DNA of 64,000 bases from Oleiagrimonas sp. C23AA (GTDB taxonomy: Bacteria > Pseudomonadota > Gammaproteobacteria > Xanthomonadales > Rhodanobacteraceae). The translations under genes were made by a program, and so were the position numbers. The DNA lies in NCBI RefSeq assembly GCF_011759385.1, contig NZ_JAARLY010000004.1, positions 300,519-364,518 of the forward strand. The letters are read 5' to 3'. How positions within the stretch are numbered: position 1 is the first letter of the stretch; every line of letters begins with the position of its first letter. The notes beneath the pieces are model-generated. The model had not been told where the DNA came from and did not search any database. It worked only from the letters and a program-made list of their open reading frames with translations. Positions 31,323 through 40,515 of this stretch are shown piece by piece.

Positions 31323-32306
31323 ATGAACCAAGCATGCCCGAGCCCCGGGGACAGCACATTGACCGCCGCGCCACGGGTGAGCTATGGCCACTCGCTGCCC
31401 ACGGCGCTGGCCGCGTCGAACACGCTGGCCGCGTTCAGTTTCGACACGCAGCGTGCGGCGCCGGGTGATCCACGCCACTTGCGCGTGCCGCTGGGGGTGC
31501 TTGGCGCGCCGTACGGCGCCATCGAATACTGGCAGGTGGACGATAGCGTCGCCCACGGGCGGGAGGGTGAACTGGCCTGGGCCAGCGGTGGTGGCTGGCT
31601 GTTCGTGGCCATGGATGTGAACGAGGCCGATCATGGCGGCGTTGCCGGCGCATCCGAGCAGGCCTATGCCCAGCTGTGCGCCTTCCTGGCCCGGCATCCG
31701 GCCGGCCAGGTGCAGCGTCTGTGGAATTACCTGGGCCAGATCAACACGGGTGACGGCGATCGTGAGCGCTACAAGCGCTTCTGTGATGGCCGGGCGATAG
31801 GCATGGGCGACTTTTTCGCCGAGGGTTTCCCGGCAGCCACGGCAGTGGGTCATCACGCCGCAGAAGGCTGGCTGCAGGTGTATTGCCTGGCGGCGCTTAA
31901 GCCGGGTACGCGACTGGAAAATCCACGCCAGGTCGCCGCCTGGCAGTATCCGCGCCAATATGGGCCGACCCCGCCCAGTTTCGCCCGCGCCATGCGGCTG
32001 CCCGGCGGCGAGTTGGCCATCTCCGGCACCGCCTCGATCATCGGCCACGAGTCGCAGCACATCGGCCAGCTGGAGCCGCAGCTCGATGAGATCCTGGCCA
32101 ATCTCGAGGCGCTGCTGACCCATGCCGGCAGCGCGGCGGGGTTCGACGAGCATTCGCCGCTGAAGGTGTATGTGCGTCACCCCGAACAGACCCAGGCCAT
32201 CGACGAGTACCTGGCCCGGCATCTGCCGGAAACGCCGCGGCTACTGCTGCACGGCGACATCTGTCGCGCCGAACTGCTGGTGGAGATAGACGGCTGGCGT
32301 TACTGA
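31323..32306 (+). CDS. xanB2: Chorismatase, XanB2/Hyg5 type (hydroxybenzoate-forming)
   Basis: A 327-residue chorismate hydrolase/lyase of the FkbO/Hyg5/XanB2 family (often listed as pteridine-dependent deoxygenase). Family landmarks are clear: WNYLGQIN (residues 134-141), RYKRFCDGRA (149-158), PAATAVG (170-176), SGTASIIGHES (234-244), LKVYVRH (280-286) and VEIDG (320-324). FkbO has Ala where this protein has the Gly of SGTAS; as I recall, Gly marks the 3-hydroxybenzoate-forming Hyg5/XanB2 type. XanB2 supplies 3-hydroxybenzoate for xanthomonadin and 4-hydroxybenzoate for ubiquinone. It runs opposite to the rest of the pigment genes, between the two arms. GAGGAT precedes the ATG at 31323. Confidence 0.85.
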   Translation: MNQACPSPGDSTLTAAPRVSYGHSLPTALAASNTLAAFSFDTQRAAPGDPRHLRVPLGVLGAPYGAIEYWQVDDSVAHGREGELAWASGGGWLFVAMDVNEADHGGVAGASEQAYAQLCAFLARHPAGQVQRLWNYLGQINTGDGDRERYKRFCDGRAIGMGDFFAEGFPAATAVGHHAAEGWLQVYCLAALKPGTRLENPRQVAAWQYPRQYGPTPPSFARAMRLPGGELAISGTASIIGHESQHIGQLEPQLDEILANLEALLTHAGSAAGFDEHSPLKVYVRHPEQTQAIDEYLARHLPETPRLLLHGDICRAELLVEIDGWRY

Positions 32307-32354
32307 GGCTGACGGCGGCCCGAGCCTGGTCCGGTCGCCGTCTACGCGGGGGCG

Positions 32355-33722
32355 TTATTTGCTGTCGCTTTTCACGGGACGTTTCCAGCCGCTGAGGCTG
32401 CGTTGGCGCGCCCGGGCCACAGTCAGCTGGCCGTCCGGCGCATCACTGGTCAATACCGAGCCGGCGCCCACCGTGGCCTGCACGCCCACGCGCAGTGGCG
32501 CGACCAGGGCGCTATTGGAGCCGATGAAGGCGCCATCGCCAATCTCGGTGCGGAACTTGTTTACGCCGTCGTAATTGCAGGTGATGGTGCCAGCACCGAT
32601 GTTGACGCCAGCGCCGACCTCGGCGTCACCCAGGTAGGTCAGGTGGTTGGCCTTGCTGTCCGGTCCCAGCCGCGTTTTTTTGATCTCGACGAAATTGCCC
32701 ACGCGCGTGCCTTTGGCCAGCACGGTGCCTGGACGCAGGCGCGCGAATGGGCCCAACTGGCAGGCCCCTTCGGTGATCACGCCTTCCAGATCGCAATGCG
32801 CATGCACTTGCGTGCCGGCGGCCAGGGTCACATCGCGCAGGCGGCAAAATGGGCCGATGCGCACGCCGTCGCCAAGCACCACGCGCCCTTCCAGCACCAC
32901 GTCGACATCGATGTCGACATCACGTCCGACCTCTACCGTGCCGCGCTGGTCGAAACGCGCCGGATCAGTCAGGCGCACGCCGGCCGTGGCCAGCGCACGG
33001 GCGCAGCGTTCGCGAAAATAGCCTTCCAATTGCGCCAGCTGCCAGGGATCGTTGGCACCGGCCGCTTCGCGGGGGTCGTCCAGCACCACACAGGCGGCGG
33101 CTTCGCCATCGCCCGCAGCCATGGCGAAGACGTCGGTCAGGTAATACTCGCCTTGCACATTCTCGCAGCTGAGCGCATCGCACCACTGGCGCAGGCGGCC
33201 GGCGCTGGCGGCGATGATGCCGGTATTGGTCAGCGTGATGGCGCGCTGCTCGGTGTCGGCGTCCTTTTCCTCGACGATGGCACGCACGCGACCCAGGCCA
33301 TCGCGCAGCACGCGGCCGTAGCCGGCTGGGTTGGACTGCTCGGCGGCCAGCACCGCCAGCGGCGCGTCAGGTTCGATCAGTGCGCGCAGGCTGGCGGCGC
33401 GCACCAGCGGCACATCGCCATACAGCACCAGTACGCGCGCGCCATCCGGAACGTCGCGCATGGCCAGCTGCACCGCGTGGCCAGTGCCCAGACGCTGGGC
33501 CTGGGCCACCCAGTTAAGCCCGGCATCGGCAAAGACAGCCTGCACATCCTCACCGCGAAAGCCGTGCACCACATGGATGGCCGCAGGCTCCAGCTCACGC
33601 GCCGTGTCGATCACGTGCGCCAGCATGGGTCGCTGCGCCAGCGGTGCCAGCACCTTGGCCTTGGAGGATTTCATGCGCGTGCCCTCGCCGGCGGCGAGAA
33701 CGATGACGTGCAGTGGAGCCAT
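32355..33722 (-). CDS. glmU: Bifunctional UDP-GlcNAc pyrophosphorylase / glucosamine-1-P acetyltransferase GlmU
   Basis: A 455-residue enzyme making UDP-GlcNAc for peptidoglycan and LPS. The N-terminal uridyltransferase has [11 protein letters not shown] and YGDVPL; the C-terminal half (from about residue 250) is a left-handed beta-helix of hexapeptide repeats ([29 protein letters not shown]). The ATG at 33722 is correctly spaced from CAGGG; an in-frame ATG at 33728 is too close to it. This essential housekeeping gene sits between the two arms of the pigment locus and convergent with the chorismatase gene. Confidence 0.95.
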   Translation of the reverse strand: MAPLHVIVLAAGEGTRMKSSKAKVLAPLAQRPMLAHVIDTARELEPAAIHVVHGFRGEDVQAVFADAGLNWVAQAQRLGTGHAVQLAMRDVPDGARVLVLYGDVPLVRAASLRALIEPDAPLAVLAAEQSNPAGYGRVLRDGLGRVRAIVEEKDADTEQRAITLTNTGIIAASAGRLRQWCDALSCENVQGEYYLTDVFAMAAGDGEAAACVVLDDPREAAGANDPWQLAQLEGYFRERCARALATAGVRLTDPARFDQRGTVEVGRDVDIDVDVVLEGRVVLGDGVRIGPFCRLRDVTLAAGTQVHAHCDLEGVITEGACQLGPFARLRPGTVLAKGTRVGNFVEIKKTRLGPDSKANHLTYLGDAEVGAGVNIGAGTITCNYDGVNKFRTEIGDGAFIGSNSALVAPLRVGVQATVGAGSVLTSDAPDGQLTVARARQRSLSGWKRPVKSDSK

Positions 33723-33794
33723 GGTCATCCCTGTGAAATGTTCGAAAACCTTGATTCTAGCGCGCGCACAGCGGTGCTGTCGGGCGTGTGGCGG

Positions 33795-35372
33795 TCAGGC
33801 CGCGCGCTCGAACAGCGGCGGGCGGGCACGTCCGGAAAGCGGTCCCTGCAGCGTCGGATCGGCTTGGGCGGCGCGCAGTACGATGGCATCGGCCAACGCT
33901 TCCAGCAGCTCGACGTGGGCACCCAGGCGCTGGCGCAGGGCGACATCGTCCAGTGTGTCGTGCAGACCGCGGTTGAGCTCGGCAAACCACGGCAGCTCAC
34001 GCTGGTCGAGCATGGCGCGCGGATTGGCCGGGTCGCTGACCGCGTGCCAGCGCTTGAACAGTGCTTGCATGCGCGCGTTCAGCGCTTGCGCCTGCTCCAG
34101 TTGCGGCCGCACCGCACCCAGGAAGCCGATGTCTGTCAGGCGGTTCTGGAACACCAGCTGGCACAGCACGCCCCAGTAGTAGGCATAATCCCAGATCACC
34201 TTGATCGGCAGTACCTCGGGGTTGCCGAGCAAGCCGTACTGGCCCTGATACAGGCTTAGGGTGTTGCTGTGGAAGGAGGCCAGCAGCTGCTCGTACAGAT
34301 GCGTGTATGGCGCCAGGTGACGACCGGCCCGATCGTGGCCGACCAGTGCGGCGATGTAGGTGTTGTTGATGGCGATGAAATCGCCACCCGGCGAATAGAA
34401 CGGGTCCAGGAAGCTGCCAGCCTCGCCGGTCAGGGCCCAGCGGTCGGCCGAGAAGTGCTGCGCGCAGCCGTGCGAGTAGCGGCGCAGGAAGGCGAAATCC
34501 AGCAGCGTGTCGCGGCGCTTGGCCACTTCGCGCGCCACCGCCGGCTGGCGCTGGGTCAGCCAGTCCAGCGCGCCGTCGAAGCTGCGCATGGCCTGAAACG
34601 AGTGCATTGACGAATCGGCGACGATGCCCACCGAGTGCGCGCCGGAGGCCAGCGGAATCAGCCAGGTCCAGTAGCCGGGGCCGACCATGTGGTTGGTCGA
34701 GCGCCAGCGCTCGGGTGGCGAGCAGCGGTTGAGCCAGTCGCGGTCGTTGCACCAGCCGTCGATTTCCAGCCGCTCGTCCAGGCGGAACCACACGGCGTGG
34801 GCGGCGTGATGGTTGTCGCGTGTCAGCTCGAAACGGCGCCGCAGCAAGCCCGCGCGGCCGGAGGCATCCAGCAGCCAGCGCGCCTGGGCGTTGTGTTCGC
34901 CATCGTCCTGGCGCCAGCGCACCTGGTGCGGCGCATCGCCTTCGCCCACGCTCAGGCCGTCGATGCTGGCGCCATGGCGAAAATCGATGCCGCGCCGGCG
35001 GGCTTCTTCGCCCAGGTGGTTTTCGAAGATGCCACGGTCGATCTGGTAGCTGGGCGTGGGTAGCACGCGGCTGACGCCCAGTTCGGTGACGTTCTCGAGA
35101 TCGGCACGGCCGTCGGAGAAGAAAAAGCGGAAGCCGAACTTGCGGATGTGCGCCGATTCCAAGTGCTCGCCAAGGCCGAGCGTCTGCGCAAAATAGTGCG
35201 CGGCGATTTCCACGGTGGATTCGCCGACCTTGTGCGCGGCCGCCGGCAGCGGGTGCGGGCGCCGTTCCAGCACCAGAATGTCCAGATCCGGATACTCGCC
35301 TTTCAGGTGCAGGGCCAGCGTCAGGCCGGCCAGGCCACCGCCCAGAATGACTGCATCGTGTGTCTGCGTCAT
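33795..35372 (-). CDS. Flavin-dependent halogenase-like oxidoreductase of the pigment cluster
   Basis: A 525-residue FAD-dependent enzyme. The dinucleotide motif GGGLAG is at residues 11-16, VGEST at 49-53, the lysine that would correspond to the chlorinating Lys of PrnA/RebH is Lys78 (HIRKFGF), and the halogenase hallmark WxWxIP is present as WTWLIP (235-240). Xanthomonadins carry bromine, and their loci encode such an enzyme, so halogenation of the aryl head group is likely. The substrate and halide are unproven. The ATG at 35372 follows GGGAGGG. A 129-bp gap separates it from the glycosyltransferase gene upstream. Confidence 0.8.
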   Translation of the reverse strand: MTQTHDAVILGGGLAGLTLALHLKGEYPDLDILVLERRPHPLPAAAHKVGESTVEIAAHYFAQTLGLGEHLESAHIRKFGFRFFFSDGRADLENVTELGVSRVLPTPSYQIDRGIFENHLGEEARRRGIDFRHGASIDGLSVGEGDAPHQVRWRQDDGEHNAQARWLLDASGRAGLLRRRFELTRDNHHAAHAVWFRLDERLEIDGWCNDRDWLNRCSPPERWRSTNHMVGPGYWTWLIPLASGAHSVGIVADSSMHSFQAMRSFDGALDWLTQRQPAVAREVAKRRDTLLDFAFLRRYSHGCAQHFSADRWALTGEAGSFLDPFYSPGGDFIAINNTYIAALVGHDRAGRHLAPYTHLYEQLLASFHSNTLSLYQGQYGLLGNPEVLPIKVIWDYAYYWGVLCQLVFQNRLTDIGFLGAVRPQLEQAQALNARMQALFKRWHAVSDPANPRAMLDQRELPWFAELNRGLHDTLDDVALRQRLGAHVELLEALADAIVLRAAQADPTLQGPLSGRARPPLFERAA

Positions 35373-35501
35373 CACACCCTCCCGAGTGTCGTTGTCGCCG
35401 CCGCATGATGGTCGTCTCCCTCGACCCATGCATGGTTGCTCGATTGTGCGGTGTCAGGTGGCCGGCGTCATCCGCGACGCGCGAACACGCAACACGATGG
35501 C

Positions 35502-36323
35502 TCAGGCGCGGGCGTGTGCCTCGGCCTCGTCCGTGGTGCTTCCGGTATCCTTGCCCGGATCGATCAGCAGCGGCTTCTCGCGGCGTACGCGGCGGTAGTT
35601 GTCCAGCAGAAAACCGGCGCCGACGATCTTGCCGATGACATGGAACGTGATGCGCAGAAAATCCGGCACCGGCTTGAAGTGACTGACGCGGAACTGGCGC
35701 GGGCCGTCCACCTGGGTGTGCTCGTAGCGCGACTCGATCGGCACCGAGGCTACACGCACGCCGCACTGCCAGGCCGCCTCGATCAGAATCTCGCTCTCGA
35801 ACACAAAGCCCTGCGTTTGGATGCCGTGCAGTTCCAGCACTGCCTTGGGGTAATAGCGTTGGCCGCTCTGGGTGTCGATCAGGCGCTGCCCGCAGGCCCA
35901 GGAAATACCCCAGTCGGCGAAATTGTTGGCGCGGCGGCGGTAGTTGGGCTGCTTGTGACGGTTGATCAGACGCGCGCCGGTGACGATGTGGTTGGGATAG
36001 CGTCGCGCCACGGCCAGGATGCGCGGCACGTCGGCGGCAATGTGCTGGCCATCGCCATCCATGGTCAGCGCCGCCTGGTAGCCGCGCTCGAGAGCTTCGC
36101 GAAAGCCGGTGCGCAAGGCTTCGCCCTTGCCGCTGCGCTGGGCATGCTGGATCAGCGTCACGCCACGTTCGCGCACCATCTCGGGGGTGCCGTCATCGGA
36201 GCCGTCATCGACCACGATGATGGGCAGGCCCAGCGGCTTGAGCGAATCGAGCAACGGACCGATGGCCTTGGCCTCGTTCAGGCACGGAATCAGGATGCAG
36301 CAGTAGTCGGGCTCGGTGTTCAA
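35502..36323 (-). CDS. Family 2 glycosyltransferase of the pigment cluster
   Basis: A 273-residue GT-A fold glycosyltransferase: CCILIPCLNEAKAIG at the start, VVDDGSDDGT for nucleotide binding and MDGDGQH as the DxD motif. It resembles dolichol-phosphate mannose synthase-like enzymes, lacking the C-terminal membrane region. Related genes sit in aryl-polyene clusters, where they glycosylate the lipid anchor or the pigment. The start is a TTG at 36323 overlapping the chain-length-factor stop (TTGA), the only start that leaves no large overlap. Confidence 0.83.
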   Translation of the reverse strand: MNTEPDYCCILIPCLNEAKAIGPLLDSLKPLGLPIIVVDDGSDDGTPEMVRERGVTLIQHAQRSGKGEALRTGFREALERGYQAALTMDGDGQHIAADVPRILAVARRYPNHIVTGARLINRHKQPNYRRRANNFADWGISWACGQRLIDTQSGQRYYPKAVLELHGIQTQGFVFESEILIEAAWQCGVRVASVPIESRYEHTQVDGPRQFRVSHFKPVPDFLRITFHVIGKIVGAGFLLDNYRRVRREKPLLIDPGKDTGSTTDEAEAHARA

Positions 36324-37132
36324 GGGGCCACCTCCATGGCGATGTGCAGACCCAGCGCCGGGGCCGCAGGCATTTCCAGCGTGTGCGAGCCCGAATCGGC
36401 CAGCGCTTCCAGCAACGGCGCGGCACCGGCCGAGAGGTTGCGCTCGGCCAGCCAGCGCAGGAACGGTGCCTGTGCGCTGCTGACGGCCTGTGCCGGGCCG
36501 GTACGCACATCCAGGCGAGCCAGACTGCGCTCGCTTTGAGCCGGTGCCAGCACCAGTGCGCAGCCGAACGGTGCGCGGCTGTCGATCATCTCGCCCAGCG
36601 GCCCTTCGCCGGGCACATCGTAGCTGACCAGCAGCACCGGTTGCCCACCACTGAGCACTTCGCCGATCGCTTCCAGCAGGCCGGCGCCGAAGCTGTGGCG
36701 CCATGCGCATAGCGCGTCGGAGGCGGCATGGCAGCCGGTGGCGATGGTCCAATAGCCGGCAGCGGCGTTGTGCACCGAGTTGTGAAAGCGCGTCGGCGAC
36801 AGCTCGCGTGGTGCCTCGGCCAGCGTGGCGCACATGTAGTCGAGGATGCCACTGTCGCCGTGCGCGGAGCTGAAAAGGCACGGTAGCGTGGACGCATCAC
36901 GCTCGCTCATGGCCACTGCCTGTGCGCCGGCCTCCACCGCCAGGCGCACACTGATCGGCGCGCGGCGGCGCTCGCCCGGCGCCAATAGCGCGGCGGCCGG
37001 CTTGCCGGCACATTCATCGTCGCTGGGTTCGGCGCGTGTTTCGGCCATACGCGCGCGCAGCGATGGCCAGTCGGCGGCGCCTTGCGCCCATACGCCGATG
37101 CCTTCAATCCAGATCGGAGCCAGGGTGCTCAT
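36320..37132 (-). CDS. Beta-ketoacyl synthase-like chain-length factor (ApeC-like)
   Basis: A 270-residue thiolase-fold protein related to ketosynthases but shortened. The position of the active-site Cys reads SSAHGDSG, so no nucleophile is present; FHNSVHNAAAGYW is the recognisable ketosynthase-like segment. This fits the chain-length factor that pairs with a ketosynthase in type II aryl-polyene synthases. It overlaps the upstream ketosynthase gene by 4 bp, as expected for subunits of one heterodimer. Confidence 0.83.
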   Translation of the reverse strand: MSTLAPIWIEGIGVWAQGAADWPSLRARMAETRAEPSDDECAGKPAAALLAPGERRRAPISVRLAVEAGAQAVAMSERDASTLPCLFSSAHGDSGILDYMCATLAEAPRELSPTRFHNSVHNAAAGYWTIATGCHAASDALCAWRHSFGAGLLEAIGEVLSGGQPVLLVSYDVPGEGPLGEMIDSRAPFGCALVLAPAQSERSLARLDVRTGPAQAVSSAQAPFLRWLAERNLSAGAAPLLEALADSGSHTLEMPAAPALGLHIAMEVAP

Positions 37133-38337
37133 GCGCCCGCCCCCCGTGCATGGGCGAAGGCCAGGCAGGCGTTGTTGCCACCAAAGCCGAAGGAATTGCT
37201 CAGCGCCACGTGCACCGGGCGGTGTTCGGCTTGCAGCGCCAAGTGGCTGGCGCAGACCGGCTCGGGTTCATCGCAGCCCAAGTTGCCGGGAATCAGGCCG
37301 TGTTCGATCGCGGTCAGTGCCACCACCGCTTCGACGATGCCGGCCGCGCCCAGTGTGTGGCCGGTGTAGCCCTTGGTCGAACTGGCGCGGGTGCGGGTGC
37401 TGAAGGTACGTGCCAGGAGCGCCGCTTCCACCTCGTCGTTCTTCGGGGTCGCGGTGCCGTGCAGGTTGATGTAGTCCACCGCCTTGGCATCCAGTCCGGC
37501 GCGGGCCAGCGCATCGCGCAGGGCCAGTTCCGCGCCCAGGCCTTGCGGGTGCGGCGTGGACATGTGATGCGCGTCGCTGGCTTCGCCATAGCCGACCAGC
37601 CTAGGCGCATCCGGCGCCGCGTCGGTGCGTTCGAGCAGGGCAAAGCCGGCGGCCTCGCCCAGCGAGAGCCCGTCGCGCGAGGCATCGAACGGACGCGCCG
37701 GCCGTTTGGAGACCAGCTCCAGCGAATTGAAGCCGAACAGCACGCTGTCGCACAGCGTATCGGCGCCGCCGACCACGGCCGCGTCGATCACGCCCAGCGC
37801 CAGCATGCGCGACGCCATGGCAAACACCTTGGCGCTGGACGAGCAGGCCGTGGAGACGGTCAATGCAGGGCCTTGCAGGTCCAGGTATTCGGCGGTGAAA
37901 GCGCTCAGCGAGTGCAGCGAGTGGATGCCGGGACGACGCAGCGCTGCGGGCAGGCGGCCATCCTCGAGCTGACGATAGCCGGCCTCGGTGGCCTCGATGG
38001 AGCCGGTGGAGGTGCCCATGAACACGCCGATGCGCTCGCGCCCGTAGCGCTCACGCGCGGCGCGCACGCGCTCGATAAAGCCATCCGCTTGCAGGCCCAT
38101 GTGCACCAGGCGGTTGTTGCGGCAGTCCCAGTGCGCCATGTCCTCTGGCAGGGCGTGCGCCTCGATGCCGGGCACGCGACCGATCCAGCACGCCAGCGGC
38201 GCGCTGCTGATGTCGTTTTCGCGCAGTCCGCCACGGCCTTCGGCCAGTGCCCGGGCGTGCCCCTGACGTCCGTTTCCCAGCGCCGACACGGCGGTGTAGG
38301 CACTCACCGCCAGCGGCGTCATCACTCGTGTATTCAT
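37129..38337 (-). CDS. Beta-ketoacyl-ACP synthase of the pigment cluster (ApeO/ApeR-like)
   Basis: A 401-residue FabF-type ketosynthase with a complete Cys-His-His triad: Cys165 (STACSSSA), His293 (NLHGTATPKND) and His327 (KGYTGHTLGAAG). It condenses malonyl-ACP with the growing aryl polyene. The ATG at 38337 was chosen from family length. First gene of the right arm of the pigment locus (ketosynthase, chain-length factor, glycosyltransferase, halogenase). Housekeeping FabF is unlikely because no fabD/fabG/acpP neighbours are present and it overlaps a chain-length factor. Confidence 0.87.
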   Translation of the reverse strand: MNTRVMTPLAVSAYTAVSALGNGRQGHARALAEGRGGLRENDISSAPLACWIGRVPGIEAHALPEDMAHWDCRNNRLVHMGLQADGFIERVRAARERYGRERIGVFMGTSTGSIEATEAGYRQLEDGRLPAALRRPGIHSLHSLSAFTAEYLDLQGPALTVSTACSSSAKVFAMASRMLALGVIDAAVVGGADTLCDSVLFGFNSLELVSKRPARPFDASRDGLSLGEAAGFALLERTDAAPDAPRLVGYGEASDAHHMSTPHPQGLGAELALRDALARAGLDAKAVDYINLHGTATPKNDEVEAALLARTFSTRTRASSTKGYTGHTLGAAGIVEAVVALTAIEHGLIPGNLGCDEPEPVCASHLALQAEHRPVHVALSNSFGFGGNNACLAFAHARGAGA

Positions 38338-38484
38338 CAACGGCAGCCTAGCCCAGCGTCTGCGGCCTTGCCTAGCCTGCATCGGCGCTGCTTGCCGGGT
38401 TGGGTTCAGCTGCGCTGTGGCAAGCGTTGCGCTGCCGGCGAGGGCATCGCAGACTGCGCGCTTTCCCTGCCCGGTGTGGCCTTA

Positions 38485-39177
38485 ATGTCCGATCCGCTCC
38501 GCCCGGTTCGCCGTGGCCCCTGGCGATATCTGCGCGATGCCGACGTGCTGCATGCACTGGCCGTGGTGATGGTGGCGCTGGCCGCCAGCGGCGGTCTGGT
38601 ATGGCTGGGCTATATCGTGCACGTGTGGCAGCTGGCCGCGCGCAGCCGCCTGCGGCCCAGCCGTGCCGGCGTGGTGCTGGTGTTCGGTCGGCGCCTGGTC
38701 GACGATCGTCCGGAGGCCGATTACCGTCAGCGCCTGCGCCGATGCCTGCGTCTGATGCGGGCGGGCACGGCCGTGCGCGTCCTGTTGCTGGGTGGCGCCA
38801 GTGGTGGGCGGATCAGCGAGGCACAGGCCGGTGCCGACTGGCTGCGCGCCAACCAGGCCCCGGCGGCAGTGCCAGTGACGCTGGAGCAGGCTTCGATCGA
38901 TTCGCTGGAGAATCTGCGCCACGCGCGTTCGCTGCTCGGTGAGCCATTGCCCCCGGTGCAGTTGGTGACCAGTCGTTATCACCTGGCGCGGTGCCGTCAT
39001 CTGGCGCGCCGGCTGGGTTTCCAGTGCCAGTTGATCGCCGCCGAACCGCGGCTTCCGCGTACGCTGCGCTATGCCCGGCGCATCGTGCTTGAAGCCGGCT
39101 ACCTGATGTGGATCGACCTGGGCCTGCGCTGGGCGCATTTGATCGGCCACCGCCGCATGGCCGAGCGCATTACGTGA
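38485..39177 (+). CDS. YdcF/ElyC-like DUF218 membrane protein
   Basis: A 230-residue protein with an N-terminal transmembrane segment (LHALAVVMVALAASGGLVWLGYIV) and a DUF218 domain: VVLVFGRRLVDD, then LLLGGASGG, LEQASIDSLENL and VTSRYHLARC, which follow the order of DUF218 motifs (nucleotide/phosphate-binding Rossmann-like fold, conserved Asn and His). ElyC and YdcF homologues affect envelope and undecaprenyl-phosphate metabolism; the role here is unknown. Divergent from the ketosynthase gene. Confidence 0.78.
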   Translation: MSDPLRPVRRGPWRYLRDADVLHALAVVMVALAASGGLVWLGYIVHVWQLAARSRLRPSRAGVVLVFGRRLVDDRPEADYRQRLRRCLRLMRAGTAVRVLLLGGASGGRISEAQAGADWLRANQAPAAVPVTLEQASIDSLENLRHARSLLGEPLPPVQLVTSRYHLARCRHLARRLGFQCQLIAAEPRLPRTLRYARRIVLEAGYLMWIDLGLRWAHLIGHRRMAERIT

Positions 39178-39396
39178 GGGCGATCGGTCAGCCGGCGCAT
39201 TGCTCAGGCAGGGCGTGCTGGGCGGTGTTGCCTTAGGGCCCGATATCCGGACGAGGGGCCCGGCCACCAGTGGCTGGCAGATGCCGGCACTCTGAGGTGA
39301 CATGGAGGCCGCGCTGTATCGGTACACTCTTAGCGCGTCGGTACATCCATGACGACCGCCATGCGGTACGCTTTGACCAGGCTTCCCACGAGCACC

Positions 39397-39501
39397 ATGA
39401 AATATGGGCCGCCGTTCATCCACGAGAACTACCTGAGCTGGGTCAACAATCGGGTCAACGACACGCGGCGCGACATGAGCAACCTCGCCCGCGGCAGCTG
39501 A
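39397..39501 (+). CDS. Possible 34-residue small protein upstream of hemF
   Basis: A short frame with coding-like composition: MKYGPPFIHENYLSW followed by VNNRVNDTRRDM and a GS end. In-frame ATGs at 39349 and 39361 would extend it to 50 or 46 residues. Aromatic and charged residues are mixed as in a real protein, not in the Ala/Arg pattern of shadow frames. There is no strong ribosome site. The reading frame ends 28 bp before hemF, so a cotranscribed leader or small protein is possible. I do not recognise a family. Confidence 0.35.
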   Translation: MKYGPPFIHENYLSWVNNRVNDTRRDMSNLARGS

Positions 39502-40437
<936 letters not shown>

Positions 40438-40478
40438 CCACCGCGCGGCCCGCTTGGCGGGCGTGCCTCAAAGGCAAC

Positions 40479-40508
40479 GGCCCCGGGCACGGGTCTGCGC
40501 CGGGGGCC
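40479..40508. terminator. GC-rich hairpin between hemF and the M28 peptidase gene
   Basis: GGCCCCGG pairs with CCGGGGGCC across a 13-nt loop in a convergent gap. T-runs are weak, so the call is tentative. Confidence 0.45.
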
Positions 40509-40515
40509 TTGTCGC

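Noticed and set aside
31323..32306. Pteridine-dependent dioxygenase
   Set aside because: The family label is historical; the WNY, SGTAS and KVYVRH segments align with FkbO/Hyg5 chorismatases.
32403..34259. 618-codon rightward open frame
   Set aside because: Antisense to glmU and the halogenase gene, both with clear motifs; composition is that of a shadow frame.
37129..38337. Housekeeping FabF of fatty acid synthesis
   Set aside because: It overlaps a chain-length factor gene and lies in a pigment locus without fabD, fabH or acpP.
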